Origin: Marinihelvus sp963695135
Lineage (GTDB): Bacteria; Pseudomonadota; Gammaproteobacteria; Xanthomonadales; SZUA-36
DNA length: 64,000 nt
Assembly: GCA_963695135.1 (NCBI GenBank)
Contig: CAVOGA010000002.1
Location: 558,001-622,000, forward strand
Reading direction: 5' to 3'
The notes beneath the pieces were generated by a model. It did not search any database, was not told the origin of the DNA, and worked only from the letters and a program-made list of their open reading frames with translations. Below are positions 8,883 through 18,526 of this stretch, piece by piece (positions within the stretch are counted from its first letter, which is position 1; every line of letters starts with the position of its first letter). A program made the translations under genes and the position numbers.

Positions 8883-11083
8883 ATGAGCGACAAGAACACG
8901 CAGAGCCAGAGCCCCGGGGACAGCGCCTACAAGCACTGGTCCCTCGCCACCGATATGGACGGAGTCTGCTGGCTAACCCTCGATCGTGCAGGTGAATCTG
9001 CCAACAGCCTGTCCAACGAAGTGCTCGGCGAACTCGGTGAGATCGTTACGCAACTGGAAAAATCGCCCCCCACCGGCCTGATCATGATGTCCGGCAAGAA
9101 AGGATCTTTCATCGTCGGCGCCGATGTGCGCGAGTTTGACCACATTGACGACCGTGAGCAGGCAGCCGCCTATATTCACGGTGCACACCAGCTGTTCAAC
9201 CGGATCGAGAGCCTGCCCTTCCCTACCGTTGTCGCGATCGAGGGCTTCTGCCTGGGCGGCGGCCTGGAACTGGCCCTGTGCTTCGACTACCGCATTGCCC
9301 GCGACGATGACAAGACGCGACTGGGCTTCCCGGAAGTCAAGCTGGGAATCTATCCGGGTTTCGGCGGCAGCGCCCGCTCAGTGCGCCAGTGTGGCGCCTT
9401 GCAGGCCATGCCCCTGATGCTGTCGGCCCGCAATCTGCGCGCCCGCCAGGCACGCGCCATGGGCCTGGTTGACGAACTGGTTGATCCGCATGGTGAGCCC
9501 CGCTGGGCAGCCCGCCGGGCGGTTCTGCAAAAACGCAAGAGCAAGGGGCCGGGCCGCATGGCCTCGCTGCAGAATATGGCGCCGGTGCGGGGCATACTTG
9601 CCAAGCAGATGCGCAAGCAGACAGCGGCCAAGGCCAACCCGGATCACTACCCGGCGCCGTTTTCGCTGATCGACGCCTGGGAAAAATGCGGTGATGACCC
9701 CTACGCCATGATGGCCGAGGAAGTAGACCGTGTTGTCACGGCTGATCATCGGCGATGTATCACGCAACCTGCGCCGGATTTTCTTCCTGACCGAGCGTCT
9801 GAAAGGCTATGGCAAGGGCGGCAAGTTCAAGGCGCGTCGGGTGCACGTGGTCGGCGCCGGCACCATGGGCGGCGACATCGCCAGCTGGTGCGTGGTGCAG
9901 GGCCTGGAAGTGACCCTGCAGGATCGCGAGATGAAGTACATCGAGCCGGCCCTGGCGCGCGCCAAGAAGCTGTTCAAGAAGCGGCTGAAAACGCCGGACC
10001 GGGTGATGGGCGCCATGTCGCGGCTCATTCCGGACGTGGAAGGCAAGGGCGTAGAACGCGCCGACGTCATCATCGAGGCGATCTTCGAGAACGCGGACGC
10101 CAAGATCGCGCTCTACCAGGACATTGAGCCCCGTATGCAGTCCCACGCGATTCTCGCCACCAATACCTCGGCGATTCCGCTGGAGGACTTGTCCGCCGCC
10201 CTGGACAAACCGGAACGGCTGATCGGTCTGCATTTCTTCAACCCGGTCTCGCAGATGCCGCTGGTCGAGGTGGTGCACGATGCGGCCACCAGCGATGAGC
10301 AGGTCCGCAACGGTGCCGCCTTCTGCAACCAGATCGGCCGTTTCCCGCTGCCCGTCAAGAGTTCCCCGGGCTTCCTGGTGAACCGCGTCCTGTCGCCGTA
10401 CCTGCTGCAGGCCTTCCGCATGCACCACAAGGAAGGCATCCCGGCGGAGGACCTGGACAAGGCGGCAACGCGCTTCGGCATGCCCATGGGCCCCGTGGAG
10501 CTGGCCGATGTGGTTGGCCTGGATATCGGCCTGCAGGTGCTGGGCACCCTCGGTGGCGAGCGATGCCGGAGACGAACGCAAGCTGCTGCAAAGCTACGTG
10601 GACGCCGGCAAGCTCGGCAAGAAAACCGGCGAGGGTTTCTACGAGTGGGAAAAAGGCAAGGCGAAAAAGGGCGACAGCACCGCAACGCCGCAACAACTCC
10701 ATGACATCGCGCGCCGGCTGCTGCAGCCCTATTTTGACGAGTGCGAGTCAGCACTGGCTGACGGCATCGTGGAAGACGGGGACGTGCTCGATGCGGGCAT
10801 GATCTTCGGTACCGGATTTGCCCCGTTCCGCGGCGGTCCCCTGCATTACCTTGAGGCGAGCAGCAAGTCTGCGACGGCCACCGGGGAAACTGCGCCGAAG
10901 AAAGATGCGGCGGAAGCCGAAAAACCGGAACCGAAGGCGGCGAAGTCCACTTCAGCGGCTGCCGGCAAGAAAAGCAAGACCACCAAAAAGGCGGGCAAGG
11001 CGAGCAAACCCAGGAAAGCGGCAGAGGCGCCGGATGCGTCCTCCGCGGATAAAGCCGACGCCCCGGACGGAGAAAAATCATGA
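8883..11083 (+). CDS. fadJ: fatty acid oxidation multifunctional protein FadJ/FadB-type (two frameshifts)
   Basis: This is the alpha subunit of the beta-oxidation complex, with an N-terminal enoyl-CoA hydratase/isomerase domain (SFIVGADVREFD, GFCLGGGLELAL, FPEVKLGIYPGFGG) and a C-terminal 3-hydroxyacyl-CoA dehydrogenase (VVGAGTMGGDIA, HFFNPVSQMPLVEVV, FGMPMGPVELADVVG). It crosses three frames through single extra bases at about 9729 and 10552; all domains are intact once joined (about 732 residues). The chosen ATG at 8883 has a purine-rich GGAGA upstream. The last ~75 residues are an unusual Lys/Ala/Pro tail resembling histone H1-like tails. The stop overlaps the fadI start. Pairing with a FadI-type thiolase favours FadJ over FadB. 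Confidence 0.88.
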
Positions 11084-12357
11084 GCAACACGGTCCGCAAA
11101 GTAGCCATCATCGGCGGCACCCGGATTCCCTTCTGCCGTTCGAATACGGTCTATGCCCAGCGCACGAACCTCGACATGCTCGCCGCGACATTGCAGGGCA
11201 CCGTTGATCGCTTCGGCCTGGCCGGTGCGCAGCTGGATGAAGTGGTTGCCGGCGCAGTTACCACCCATTCGCGGGACTGGAACCTGGCCCGTGAAGCGCT
11301 GCTGTCCACCACGCTCAGCCCCCTGACATCAGGCATCACGATGCAGCAGGCCTGCGGCACCAGCCTGCAGGCCGCGCTGAGTATCGGCGCGAAGATTGCC
11401 TGCGGCCAGATCGAGAGCGGTATTGCCGCGGGTACGGACACCACGTCCGATCCGCCCATCGTGTTCGGCAAGAAATTCTCCAGGCGCCTCGTGGCCCTGG
11501 GGCGGGCCCGTGGCCCGGCAGCGCAACTCAAGGCGTTCAAGGGCTTCAGCCCGACGGAACTGAAACCGGTCACACCGGCGAACGCCGAGCCGCGGACCAT
11601 GATGTCCATGGGTCAGCACTGCGAGCGCATGGCGCGCGAGTGGCAGATCGCCCGCGAGGACCAGGATCGACTCGCCGTCGAGAGCCACCACAAGGCGGCA
11701 GCGGCCTGGGACAGCGGTTTCTTTGATGAGATCGTGACACCCTGGTCCGGTGTTGCCCGGGACAACAACGTGCGCGAGGACTCGAACCTGGAGAAACTGG
11801 CGACGCTGCGCACCGTTTTCAGCAAGCGCGATGATGCGACACTCACGGCCGGCAACAGCACCACCCTGACCGACGGCGCCGCATCCGTGCTGCTGGCTTC
11901 CGAGGAATGGGCCAAAGAGCGTGGCTTGCCCATCCAGGGCTACCTGACGGCGGGGCGCACCGCATCGGTCGACTTCGTGCATGACGAGGGCCTGCTGATG
12001 GCGCCCACCGTGGCCGTGGCGGAGATGCTTACGCGCGCCGGTCTCAGCCTGCAGGATTTCGATTTCTACGAGATTCACGAGGCTTTTGCAGCGCAGGTGC
12101 TGTGCACCCTGAAAGCCTGGGAGTCGGAGCGTTATTGCCGGGAGCGGCTGGGCCTGGACAAGGCGCTGGGCTCCATCGACCCTGCCAAAATCAACGTGAT
12201 GGGCAGCAGCCTGGCCGTGGGGCACCCCTTCGCAGCGACCGGCGCACGAATACTGGGAACACTGGGGCAATTGCTGGAGGACCGTGGCAAGGGCCGTGGC
12301 CTGATTTCCGTGTGCACCGCCGGTGGAATGGGCGTGGCGGCGATCGTCGAACGCTGA
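11080..12357 (+). CDS. fadI: acetyl-CoA C-acyltransferase FadI
   Basis: This 425-residue thiolase is the beta subunit partner of the preceding protein and cleaves 3-ketoacyl-CoA to acetyl-CoA and a shortened acyl-CoA. The acyl-accepting Cys92 is in MQQACGTSLQ, and the other active-site motifs are YEIHEAFAAQ, GSSLAVGHPFAATGAR and CTAGGMGVAAIVE. Its length and the long insertion around residues 140-175 fit the FadI subgroup rather than the shorter FadA. ATGA overlap with fadJ indicates coupled translation, and a strong terminator follows. Confidence 0.92.
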   Translation: MSNTVRKVAIIGGTRIPFCRSNTVYAQRTNLDMLAATLQGTVDRFGLAGAQLDEVVAGAVTTHSRDWNLAREALLSTTLSPLTSGITMQQACGTSLQAALSIGAKIACGQIESGIAAGTDTTSDPPIVFGKKFSRRLVALGRARGPAAQLKAFKGFSPTELKPVTPANAEPRTMMSMGQHCERMAREWQIAREDQDRLAVESHHKAAAAWDSGFFDEIVTPWSGVARDNNVREDSNLEKLATLRTVFSKRDDATLTAGNSTTLTDGAASVLLASEEWAKERGLPIQGYLTAGRTASVDFVHDEGLLMAPTVAVAEMLTRAGLSLQDFDFYEIHEAFAAQVLCTLKAWESERYCRERLGLDKALGSIDPAKINVMGSSLAVGHPFAATGARILGTLGQLLEDRGKGRGLISVCTAGGMGVAAIVER

Positions 12358-12381
12358 TCGCCCGCCCCGACGCTTGTAGAG

Positions 12382-12411
12382 CGGGCGCGCTGATCCAGCG
12401 CGCCCGTTTTT
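12382..12411 (+). terminator. rho-independent terminator of fadJ-fadI
   Basis: An 11-bp perfect stem (CGGGCGCGCTG/CAGCGCGCCCG) with a 3-nt loop is followed by five T residues at 12407-12411. It lies 24 bases after the fadI stop and separates it from the convergent folD. Confidence 0.92.
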
Positions 12412-12414
12412 CGT

Positions 12415-13299
12415 TCAGGCGCCGGCAAAATCCCGTTGCGCCGCCTCCGCGGTGTTTTGTAACAGCATGGCGATGGTCATGGGCCCTACCCCGCCCGGCA
12501 CCGGCGTAATCGCCCCGGCGACCTGGCGGGCCGCCTCGAAGTCCACGTCGCCCACCAGCCGGTAGCCGCGCGGGTCGTCTGCGTCGTCAATCGCATTCAC
12601 ACCGACGTCAATCACCGCCGCGCCGGGCTTGATCCAGTCGCCTTTGACCATTTCCGGCCGTCCCACCGCGGCGACCAGGATATCCGCCTGGCGCACCAGG
12701 GCCGGCAGATCGGCCGTGCGTGAATGACAGATGCTTACCGTGGCATTGCGGTGCAGTAACAACATGGCCACCGGCAGACCGACGATATTGCTGCGGCCGA
12801 GCACCACCGCGTGCTGTCCCGCGATCTCGATTCCGGACCGGTCCAGCAGTTCGATGCAGCCTTTTGGCGTGCAGGGGACGAACAGCGGATCACGGCGCTT
12901 CATGGACAGGCGCCCGATGTTCAGGGGGTGAAACCCGTCCACGTCCTTTTCGAGGCTGATCGCCCCCAGGATGGTTTCGTCATCGATATGCTCCGGCAGG
13001 GGCAGTTGCACCAGGATGCCATGCACACGTGGATCCTCGTTGAGGCCGGCCACCACCTCGAGCAGCGCTTCTTCGCTGATATCCGCCGGCAGTTCATGGC
13101 CGAAAGATTCGATGCCCACTTCGGCGCAGGCGCGTTTTTTCATGCGCACATAGGTTTCCGAATCCTTGCGCGCGCCGACCAGCACCGTGGCAAGCCCGGG
13201 CACCTTGCCATAGTGGCTCTTCATGGCCGCCACTGCGTCACGGATTTCACCGCGAATCGTGGCTGCGATTGCCTTTCCATCAATCAATGACGCGCTCAT
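12415..13299 (-). CDS. folD: bifunctional methylenetetrahydrofolate dehydrogenase/cyclohydrolase FolD
   Basis: This 294-residue enzyme interconverts 5,10-methylene-THF and 10-formyl-THF. The catalytic YVRMKKRACAEVGIES segment with its lysine, the GILVQLPLPEHID motif, PCTPKGCIELL, the Rossmann VVLGRSNIVGLPVAMLL and the C-terminal TPVPGGVGPMTIAMLLQNT are all present. It is a single intact gene convergent with fadI and divergent from the peroxidase gene. Assignment is secure. Confidence 0.97.
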   Translation of the reverse strand: MSASLIDGKAIAATIRGEIRDAVAAMKSHYGKVPGLATVLVGARKDSETYVRMKKRACAEVGIESFGHELPADISEEALLEVVAGLNEDPRVHGILVQLPLPEHIDDETILGAISLEKDVDGFHPLNIGRLSMKRRDPLFVPCTPKGCIELLDRSGIEIAGQHAVVLGRSNIVGLPVAMLLLHRNATVSICHSRTADLPALVRQADILVAAVGRPEMVKGDWIKPGAAVIDVGVNAIDDADDPRGYRLVGDVDFEAARQVAGAITPVPGGVGPMTIAMLLQNTAEAAQRDFAGA

Positions 13300-13367
13300 C
13301 AGGAACTCCCTGCTGGTGTGCGCCCGCCGGAACGGGCGCTGCCGTTAAAAGCGCATATTGTAGCGGA

Positions 13368-13396
13368 TTGGGAATTGCCTATTGGTGGTCTACACT
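13368..13396 (+). promoter_or_regulatory. possible sigma70 promoter of the glutathione peroxidase-like gene
   Basis: TTGGGA (13368-13373) and TACACT (13391-13396) are separated by 17 bp and lie 30 bp upstream of the ATG at 13426, in the folD divergent gap. The match is fair, not strong. Confidence 0.4.
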
Positions 13397-13425
13397 GAAA
13401 CAGGGAGAGTCATCCGGGGAGCCAC

Positions 13426-13914
13426 ATGAACGTTTACGAGCACATGTTTCGCTCGGTTAGCGGCGCCAGCATGCCGCTGGACCGGTGGCGCGGACAACCG
13501 ATACTGCTGGTGAATACCGCTTCACAGTGCGGCTTCACCCCGCAACTGGCCAAGCTACAGGCCATCTGGCAGGACTACCGCCAATCCAATCTCGTGATCA
13601 TCGGCATGCCGTGCAATGATTTTGGTGAGCGTGAACCGGGCAATGAGCAGACCATCGCCGGGTTCTACTGGGATGAATACAAGGTGACCTTTCCCCTGAC
13701 CGAAAAGATCAGCATCGTGGGTCGCGGGGCGCATCCCCTGTTCATGGCGCTGATGGATGCCTTTGGCATGGACATCATGCCGCGCTGGAACTTCACCAAG
13801 TACCTGTTCGACTGCCGCGGGGATTACGTGGAGCACTGGCATTCAGACGTGGAGCCGGATGACCTGACGCTGACCCACGAAATCGAGCGTCAGCTCCAGT
13901 CCTGGGTTTTCTGA
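13426..13914 (+). CDS. glutathione peroxidase-family thiol peroxidase with altered active-site tetrad
   Basis: This 162-residue thioredoxin-fold peroxidase should reduce hydroperoxides in the cytoplasm. The peroxidatic Cys35 is in NTASQCGFTPQ, a second cysteine Cys63 is in GMPCNDF and the Trp-Asn pair is in PRWNFTKYLF. The family motif normally reading G-x-Q-E-P-G is here GEREPG, so the tetrad glutamine is replaced by Arg69. No signal peptide is seen. It is convergent with der (7 bp apart). BtuE-like bacterial GPx proteins usually use thioredoxin; which donor is used here cannot be told from sequence. Confidence 0.85.
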   Translation: MNVYEHMFRSVSGASMPLDRWRGQPILLVNTASQCGFTPQLAKLQAIWQDYRQSNLVIIGMPCNDFGEREPGNEQTIAGFYWDEYKVTFPLTEKISIVGRGAHPLFMALMDAFGMDIMPRWNFTKYLFDCRGDYVEHWHSDVEPDDLTLTHEIERQLQSWVF

Positions 13915-13920
13915 GACACC

Positions 13921-15333
13921 TTAGCGGCGTTTGGCCTTTTTCTTATCGGTAAATTGCTTGAGACGCTTACGCTTGCGCAGCTGGCGCTCGGTCAGCTTGT
14001 TGTTCTTGTCCTTGAACGGGTTGGAACCGCCGCGGAAGTCGATGAACACCGGGGTACCCACCAGTTTGAAGGCCTTGCTGAAGGTGTTTTCCAGGTAGCG
14101 CCGGTAGGAGTCCGGCACCGTGTCGACCCGGTTGCCGTGAATAATGATGCGCGGCGGCAGCTTGCCGCCCTGGTGCGCGTAGCGCAGCCGGGCGGTGCGG
14201 CCCTGGCTCATGGGCGGCTGGTGCGCTTCGAAGGCCTGGGTCAGTATGCGGGTCAGTTCCGGTGTGGAGAACTGCCGGGTCGCACTTTCAAAGGCCTCGT
14301 TAACCGCCTTCATCAGGTGGCCCATCCCGGTTCCATGCAGGGCGGAAATACGGATCTTGCGCGCCCAGGGAACATACTGCAGCTTGCGGTCCAGCGTGGC
14401 CAGCACCTGGTCACGGTGTTCCGGATCCAGCCCGTCCCACTTGTTGACCGCGATCACCAGCCCGCGGCCCTGCTCCAGCACGTGACTGAGCAGGGTGGTG
14501 TCCTGGTCGGTTAGACCCTCCTGCCCGTCCACCAGGAGCACCACGACGTGCGCCCGCTCGATGGCCTGCAGCGCCTTGATTACGCTGAATTTTTCTACCG
14601 CCTCGCTGACCTTGGCCCGCCGGCGCACACCGGCCGTGTCGATCAGCTGGTAGTGGATGCCGTCGCGTTCCAGGTCAACGGCGATGGTATCCCGCGTGGT
14701 GCCGGGCATATCGAAGGCCATGACGCGCTCTTCGCCCAGCAGTCGGTTCACCAGGGTGGACTTGCCGACATTCGGCCGGCCGATGATGGCCAGGCGGCGC
14801 CGGTCATCATCCTCATCGGTTTCATCCTCTTCCTCAAAGGACGGTGGGAGTTGTTCCGAGACTTCCCGCATCAGGCTGTCCAGGCCGCGGCGGTGCGCAG
14901 CGGCAATGCCCGCTGCATCGCCGAAGCCCAGGCTGGCGAAGTCCGCCAGGGAGATGTCCGTGTCGGTGCCATCGGTCTTGTTGGCGACCAGCAAAACCGG
15001 CTTGTTTTCCCGCCGCAAAGTCTCCGCGACTTCTTCGTCCGCGGCCGTCAGTCCGTCGCGGGCGCTGACCACGAACAGCACCAGGGTGGCCTCGCGGATC
15101 GCCTGCAACACCTGCTGCGCCGTGAGGTAGTCGATACCCTCGGCACCGCTGACCAGCCCGCCGGTATCGACCAGGACACAGGGCGTCTGGCCCACGCGGC
15201 AGATGCCGTACTGCCGGTCCCGGGTTACCCCGGGCATGTCAGCGACCAACGCGTCCCGGGTGCGGGTGAGTGCGTTGAACATCGTGGACTTGCCGACGTT
15301 CGGCCGTCCGACGATCGCGATAACGGGAAGCAT
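13921..15333 (-). CDS. der: ribosome biogenesis GTPase Der (EngA)
   Basis: Der is a double-GTPase that helps mature the 50S subunit. The 470-residue protein has two Ras-like domains, with P-loops GRPNVGKST at about residues 8-16 and again near 190, DxxG switches (DMPGVTRD, DMPGTTRD) and NKTD/NKWD specificity motifs. A KH-like domain follows with a very basic tail (RKRKRLKQFTDKKKAKRR). It comes just after bamB, the conserved order. Confidence 0.97.
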   Translation of the reverse strand: MLPVIAIVGRPNVGKSTMFNALTRTRDALVADMPGVTRDRQYGICRVGQTPCVLVDTGGLVSGAEGIDYLTAQQVLQAIREATLVLFVVSARDGLTAADEEVAETLRRENKPVLLVANKTDGTDTDISLADFASLGFGDAAGIAAAHRRGLDSLMREVSEQLPPSFEEEDETDEDDDRRRLAIIGRPNVGKSTLVNRLLGEERVMAFDMPGTTRDTIAVDLERDGIHYQLIDTAGVRRRAKVSEAVEKFSVIKALQAIERAHVVVLLVDGQEGLTDQDTTLLSHVLEQGRGLVIAVNKWDGLDPEHRDQVLATLDRKLQYVPWARKIRISALHGTGMGHLMKAVNEAFESATRQFSTPELTRILTQAFEAHQPPMSQGRTARLRYAHQGGKLPPRIIIHGNRVDTVPDSYRRYLENTFSKAFKLVGTPVFIDFRGGSNPFKDKNNKLTERQLRKRKRLKQFTDKKKAKRR

Positions 15334-15347
15334 GGCGTCGGCGGCCG

Positions 15348-16517
15348 CTAGGGATTGACGGCTTTGGCGTCGTACGCGATCAGGTCACCTTTGCGCGTGT
15401 AGACGTAAAGCGTGTTACCGACCACGGTCGGTCCGCCGGTGAAGCCCTTGCCGCCGATATCGGTGCGGCCGGCGAAACTGCCGTCGTTCGCATTGATCCA
15501 GTGCAGGTAGCCCTCTGCATCGCCGACGACCACGTAATCGCCAAAAATCGCCGGCCGGGTAAGACCCCGGTTTGCCAGTGCATCCTGTTTCCACTGGGTT
15601 GCACCGTTGCGGCGGTCCAGCAGCCACACGTTGCCGTCACGGTCGCTGATTGCGAGGTTGGTCCGGGCAACGGAGACGCCGGTCGCAGAGGCAATGTCCT
15701 TGAACCACAGCAACCGGCCGGAGTCGGCGGCCAGGGAGCTGAGGCGATTCTTGTAGCTGGAGACCAGCAGGTCCGACGCGACGATGACGATCTGGCCGTC
15801 AACGTCTGCCAGGCGGTCCAGCTCCGTGCGCCCTTCCCGCGTGGCGACTGCCTCTTCCCAGAGCAGCACACCGTCTTCCAGGCGCAGGGCCACGACTTCC
15901 CCGCCGTCGTAACCAAGGTAGGCGATGCCGGCGCGGATGACCGGATCGGCGTTACCGCGCAGGGTCAGGAGCGGCACGCTGTGGTCGTAGACCCAGAGCC
16001 GCCGCCCGTTGGCATTGTTGAGGCCGAACACCCGGCCGTCAATGGAGCGCACCACCACGATTCCCTCGGCGGCGGCGGGAGCGGCCAGCACCTCGGATGA
16101 GACACGCGCGATCCACTGCGGTGTGCCGGTTTCAGCGGAAAACGCGTGAATTTCACCGTTCTCCGTACCCATGATCACCAGGTTCTCCGACAGGCCCGGA
16201 CCGCCGCTGAATGGCAGTTCCGTGTCGATTGACCAGATTTTTTTACCGGTGGCCGCGTCAACGGCAGACAGCTCACCCTTGGAGCCGGCCGCCCACAAGA
16301 CCCCCTCACGATAGACCGGGCGCAGCTGTTGCCTGCCCTTGTTGGTGCCCTTGCCCATGTCCGTGGACCAGACCTTTTTCGCCTCGACGGTCTCCGGGAA
16401 CTCGACCAGTTCCGCCGGATCGCCGGGCTTGGGATCCGAGGCGAACCAGCCCTTGATGGTGCTGCAACCGGACAGGACCAGGGCTGCCAGCAAAATGAGC
16501 AGCAGGCGTCTGAGCAT
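15348..16517 (-). CDS. bamB: outer membrane protein assembly factor BamB
   Basis: BamB is the lipoprotein beta-propeller of the BAM complex, which inserts beta-barrel proteins into the outer membrane. The 389-residue precursor starts with a lipoprotein signal (MLRRLLLILLAALVLSGCS; lipidated Cys18) and continues with repeated PQQ-like blades (for example LSAVDAATGKKIWS, VVALRLEDGVLLWEE, WLLDRRNGATQWK). It starts one base inside the yfgM stop and precedes der, as in E. coli. Confidence 0.95.
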   Translation of the reverse strand: MLRRLLLILLAALVLSGCSTIKGWFASDPKPGDPAELVEFPETVEAKKVWSTDMGKGTNKGRQQLRPVYREGVLWAAGSKGELSAVDAATGKKIWSIDTELPFSGGPGLSENLVIMGTENGEIHAFSAETGTPQWIARVSSEVLAAPAAAEGIVVVRSIDGRVFGLNNANGRRLWVYDHSVPLLTLRGNADPVIRAGIAYLGYDGGEVVALRLEDGVLLWEEAVATREGRTELDRLADVDGQIVIVASDLLVSSYKNRLSSLAADSGRLLWFKDIASATGVSVARTNLAISDRDGNVWLLDRRNGATQWKQDALANRGLTRPAIFGDYVVVGDAEGYLHWINANDGSFAGRTDIGGKGFTGGPTVVGNTLYVYTRKGDLIAYDAKAVNP

Positions 16518-17179
16518 CAGGAATCAGCCCCGGCAGCGTTCGCTTCCAGGCCTGCCAATTCGGTGATCTTCATTTCCAGCAGCGGCCGGTAGCCGATGCC
16601 CGACTCACTGAGTTCCAGGGCCCGTTCATAGGACTCCAGCGCCAGGGCGTCATCGCCGCGGACGCGATAGACATCGCCTCGCAACTCCTCAAAGCGGCTT
16701 TCAAACCCGGTGGCGGAGGCGGCGCTGTTAATCATGGCGAGCGCGGCATCAGTGTCACCCTGATCCAGGTACAGGCGCGCCAGGCGCTCGCGAATGATGA
16801 CCTTGAGCGGCGCCGGTTCGGCAGCCGGCAGGGCCTTCTCGAGCAGACTGATGGCCAGGTCTACCTGGTCGGCATTAACCCGTGCGCGCGCCATGTAGAG
16901 GGCCGCCAGGGTGCTGTAAGCCGAGTCCGGGTACTCGGTGCGCAATACCTCGAAATTATCAACTGCGGCGTCAAGGCGCTCCTCGGCCAGCAACTCGATC
17001 AGCGTTTCGTATTCCGCCGAGGCCTGCTGCGACTTGTTGTCCTCCCACAGCTGCCATTGCTTGAAGCCGAAGAGGCCGCCGAAGGCCAGGACCAGCCCCA
17101 TGATGATGGCGCTGCCGTTTTCCCGCAGCCAGCCTTTGACGCGTTCGCTCTGTTCGTGTGAATCGTAAACTTCAACCAT
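16517..17179 (-). CDS. yfgM: YfgM family SecYEG ancillary subunit (TPR)
   Basis: This 220-residue inner-membrane protein has a short cytoplasmic N-terminus (YDSHEQSERVKGWLREN), one transmembrane segment at about residues 23-42 and a periplasmic tetratricopeptide domain. This matches YfgM, which works with PpiD at the Sec translocon. It lies between hisS and bamB, the family's normal place. The assignment rests on architecture and synteny as much as on motifs. Confidence 0.9.
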   Translation of the reverse strand: MVEVYDSHEQSERVKGWLRENGSAIIMGLVLAFGGLFGFKQWQLWEDNKSQQASAEYETLIELLAEERLDAAVDNFEVLRTEYPDSAYSTLAALYMARARVNADQVDLAISLLEKALPAAEPAPLKVIIRERLARLYLDQGDTDAALAMINSAASATGFESRFEELRGDVYRVRGDDALALESYERALELSESGIGYRPLLEMKITELAGLEANAAGADS

Positions 17180-17242
17180 GATTTATCTTCTCGCTAAGAC
17201 CTGTTATGTCGTTGATGTTGTTGATATAAAATCTTTCTGAAC

Positions 17243-18523
17243 TCAGGCGGCGCTGGCTGCCAACCAATGGTTCAGCCAGTGTTCCATGTCGTCCCAGGCC
17301 AGGGCAATCTGCTCGCGCTCCTCGCGCAGGAATTTGACGGACACCTGCTGCCGCTGAACCTCGTCCTCGCCGAGGATCAGGGCCAGGCCGGCGCCGCTGC
17401 GGTCGGCACGCTTAAACTGCGATTTGAAACTGCCCGAACCCGCGTTACATACCAGGTTCAGGCCGGGTATGTCGCTTCGCAAACGTTCCGCCATGGCCAT
17501 GCCCTCGCGCTTCGCCGCATCGCCGGCGAGGACAAAATACGCGTGCAATTCATCGCTGCTGCCGGCCCCGGCGAGTTCCATCAGGGCCACGATCCTTTCC
17601 TGGCCCATGGCGAAACCGGTCGCCGGCCAGGGCTTGCCGCCCTGCAATTCCACCAGTCCGTCATAACGCCCACCGGCGCAGATCGTACCCTGGGCGCCCA
17701 GCTCGTCGGTCACCCATTCAAACACCGCGTGACAGTAGTAATCCAGCCCGCGCACCAGGCGGGGGTTGAGCACGTAGTCAATGTTCATGCGATCAAGGTA
17801 ATCGCGCAGGCCGTCAAAGTGTGCGCGCGAAGTGTCGCCCAGGAACTGGTCCAGCGTGGGTGCCTCGGTCAGCAGCGCCTGCACGTCCGGGTTCTTACTG
17901 TCCAGGATGCGCAGCGGGTTGCGCTGCAATCGTTCCAGGCTCTCCGGGTCAAGCGCACTTTCGTGTTGCGTCATGTACACAACCAGTGCTTCCCGGTAGC
18001 GTGCGCGCTCCTCTGCGTCACCCAGCGAGTTCAGCTCCAGGCGCAGATTACGCAGCCCGAGGGCGCGCCAGATACGCTCGCCCATGGCCAGCAGCTCCGC
18101 ATCCACATCCGGACCCTCGGCACCGAACACTTCCGCACCCATCTGGTGAAACTGGCGGGTGCGGCCTTTCTGCGGGCGCTCGTGTCGAAACATGGGCCCG
18201 CGGTACCACAGCCGCTCCGGGGCTGCGTACAGCAATCCGTTTTGCAATGCGGCACGCACCACGCCGGCGGTATTTTCCGGGCGCAGGCTCAGCGAATCGC
18301 CGTTGCGGTCCTCGAAGGTATACATCTCCTTCTCAACCACGTCCGTGGCCTGCCCGATGGCGCGGGTGAATACCTCGGTGCGTTCGAGGATGGGGGTGCG
18401 AATCTCGCGAAAACCATACTGGGCGAAAGTCTCGGCCACGGTCCGCTCAAGCCGCTGCCAGGTCGCGATGGAGCCCGGCAGAATATCGTGCATCCCGCGA
18501 ATGGATTGGTAGGGCTGATTCAC
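17243..18523 (-). CDS. hisS: histidyl-tRNA synthetase
   Basis: This 426-residue class II synthetase charges tRNA-His. Motif 2 is RHERPQKGRTRQFHQ, the histidine-specific signatures are LVRGLDYYCHAVFEW and CAGGRYDGL, and the C-terminal anticodon-binding domain follows. The usual RGLDYYNRTVFEW reads RGLDYYCHAVFEW here, a mild variation. It lies between rodZ and yfgM. In E. coli ispG separates rodZ from hisS, but here the two are 3 bp apart with no ispG. Confidence 0.97.
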   Translation of the reverse strand: MNQPYQSIRGMHDILPGSIATWQRLERTVAETFAQYGFREIRTPILERTEVFTRAIGQATDVVEKEMYTFEDRNGDSLSLRPENTAGVVRAALQNGLLYAAPERLWYRGPMFRHERPQKGRTRQFHQMGAEVFGAEGPDVDAELLAMGERIWRALGLRNLRLELNSLGDAEERARYREALVVYMTQHESALDPESLERLQRNPLRILDSKNPDVQALLTEAPTLDQFLGDTSRAHFDGLRDYLDRMNIDYVLNPRLVRGLDYYCHAVFEWVTDELGAQGTICAGGRYDGLVELQGGKPWPATGFAMGQERIVALMELAGAGSSDELHAYFVLAGDAAKREGMAMAERLRSDIPGLNLVCNAGSGSFKSQFKRADRSGAGLALILGEDEVQRQQVSVKFLREEREQIALAWDDMEHWLNHWLAASAA

Positions 18524-18526
18524 GGG

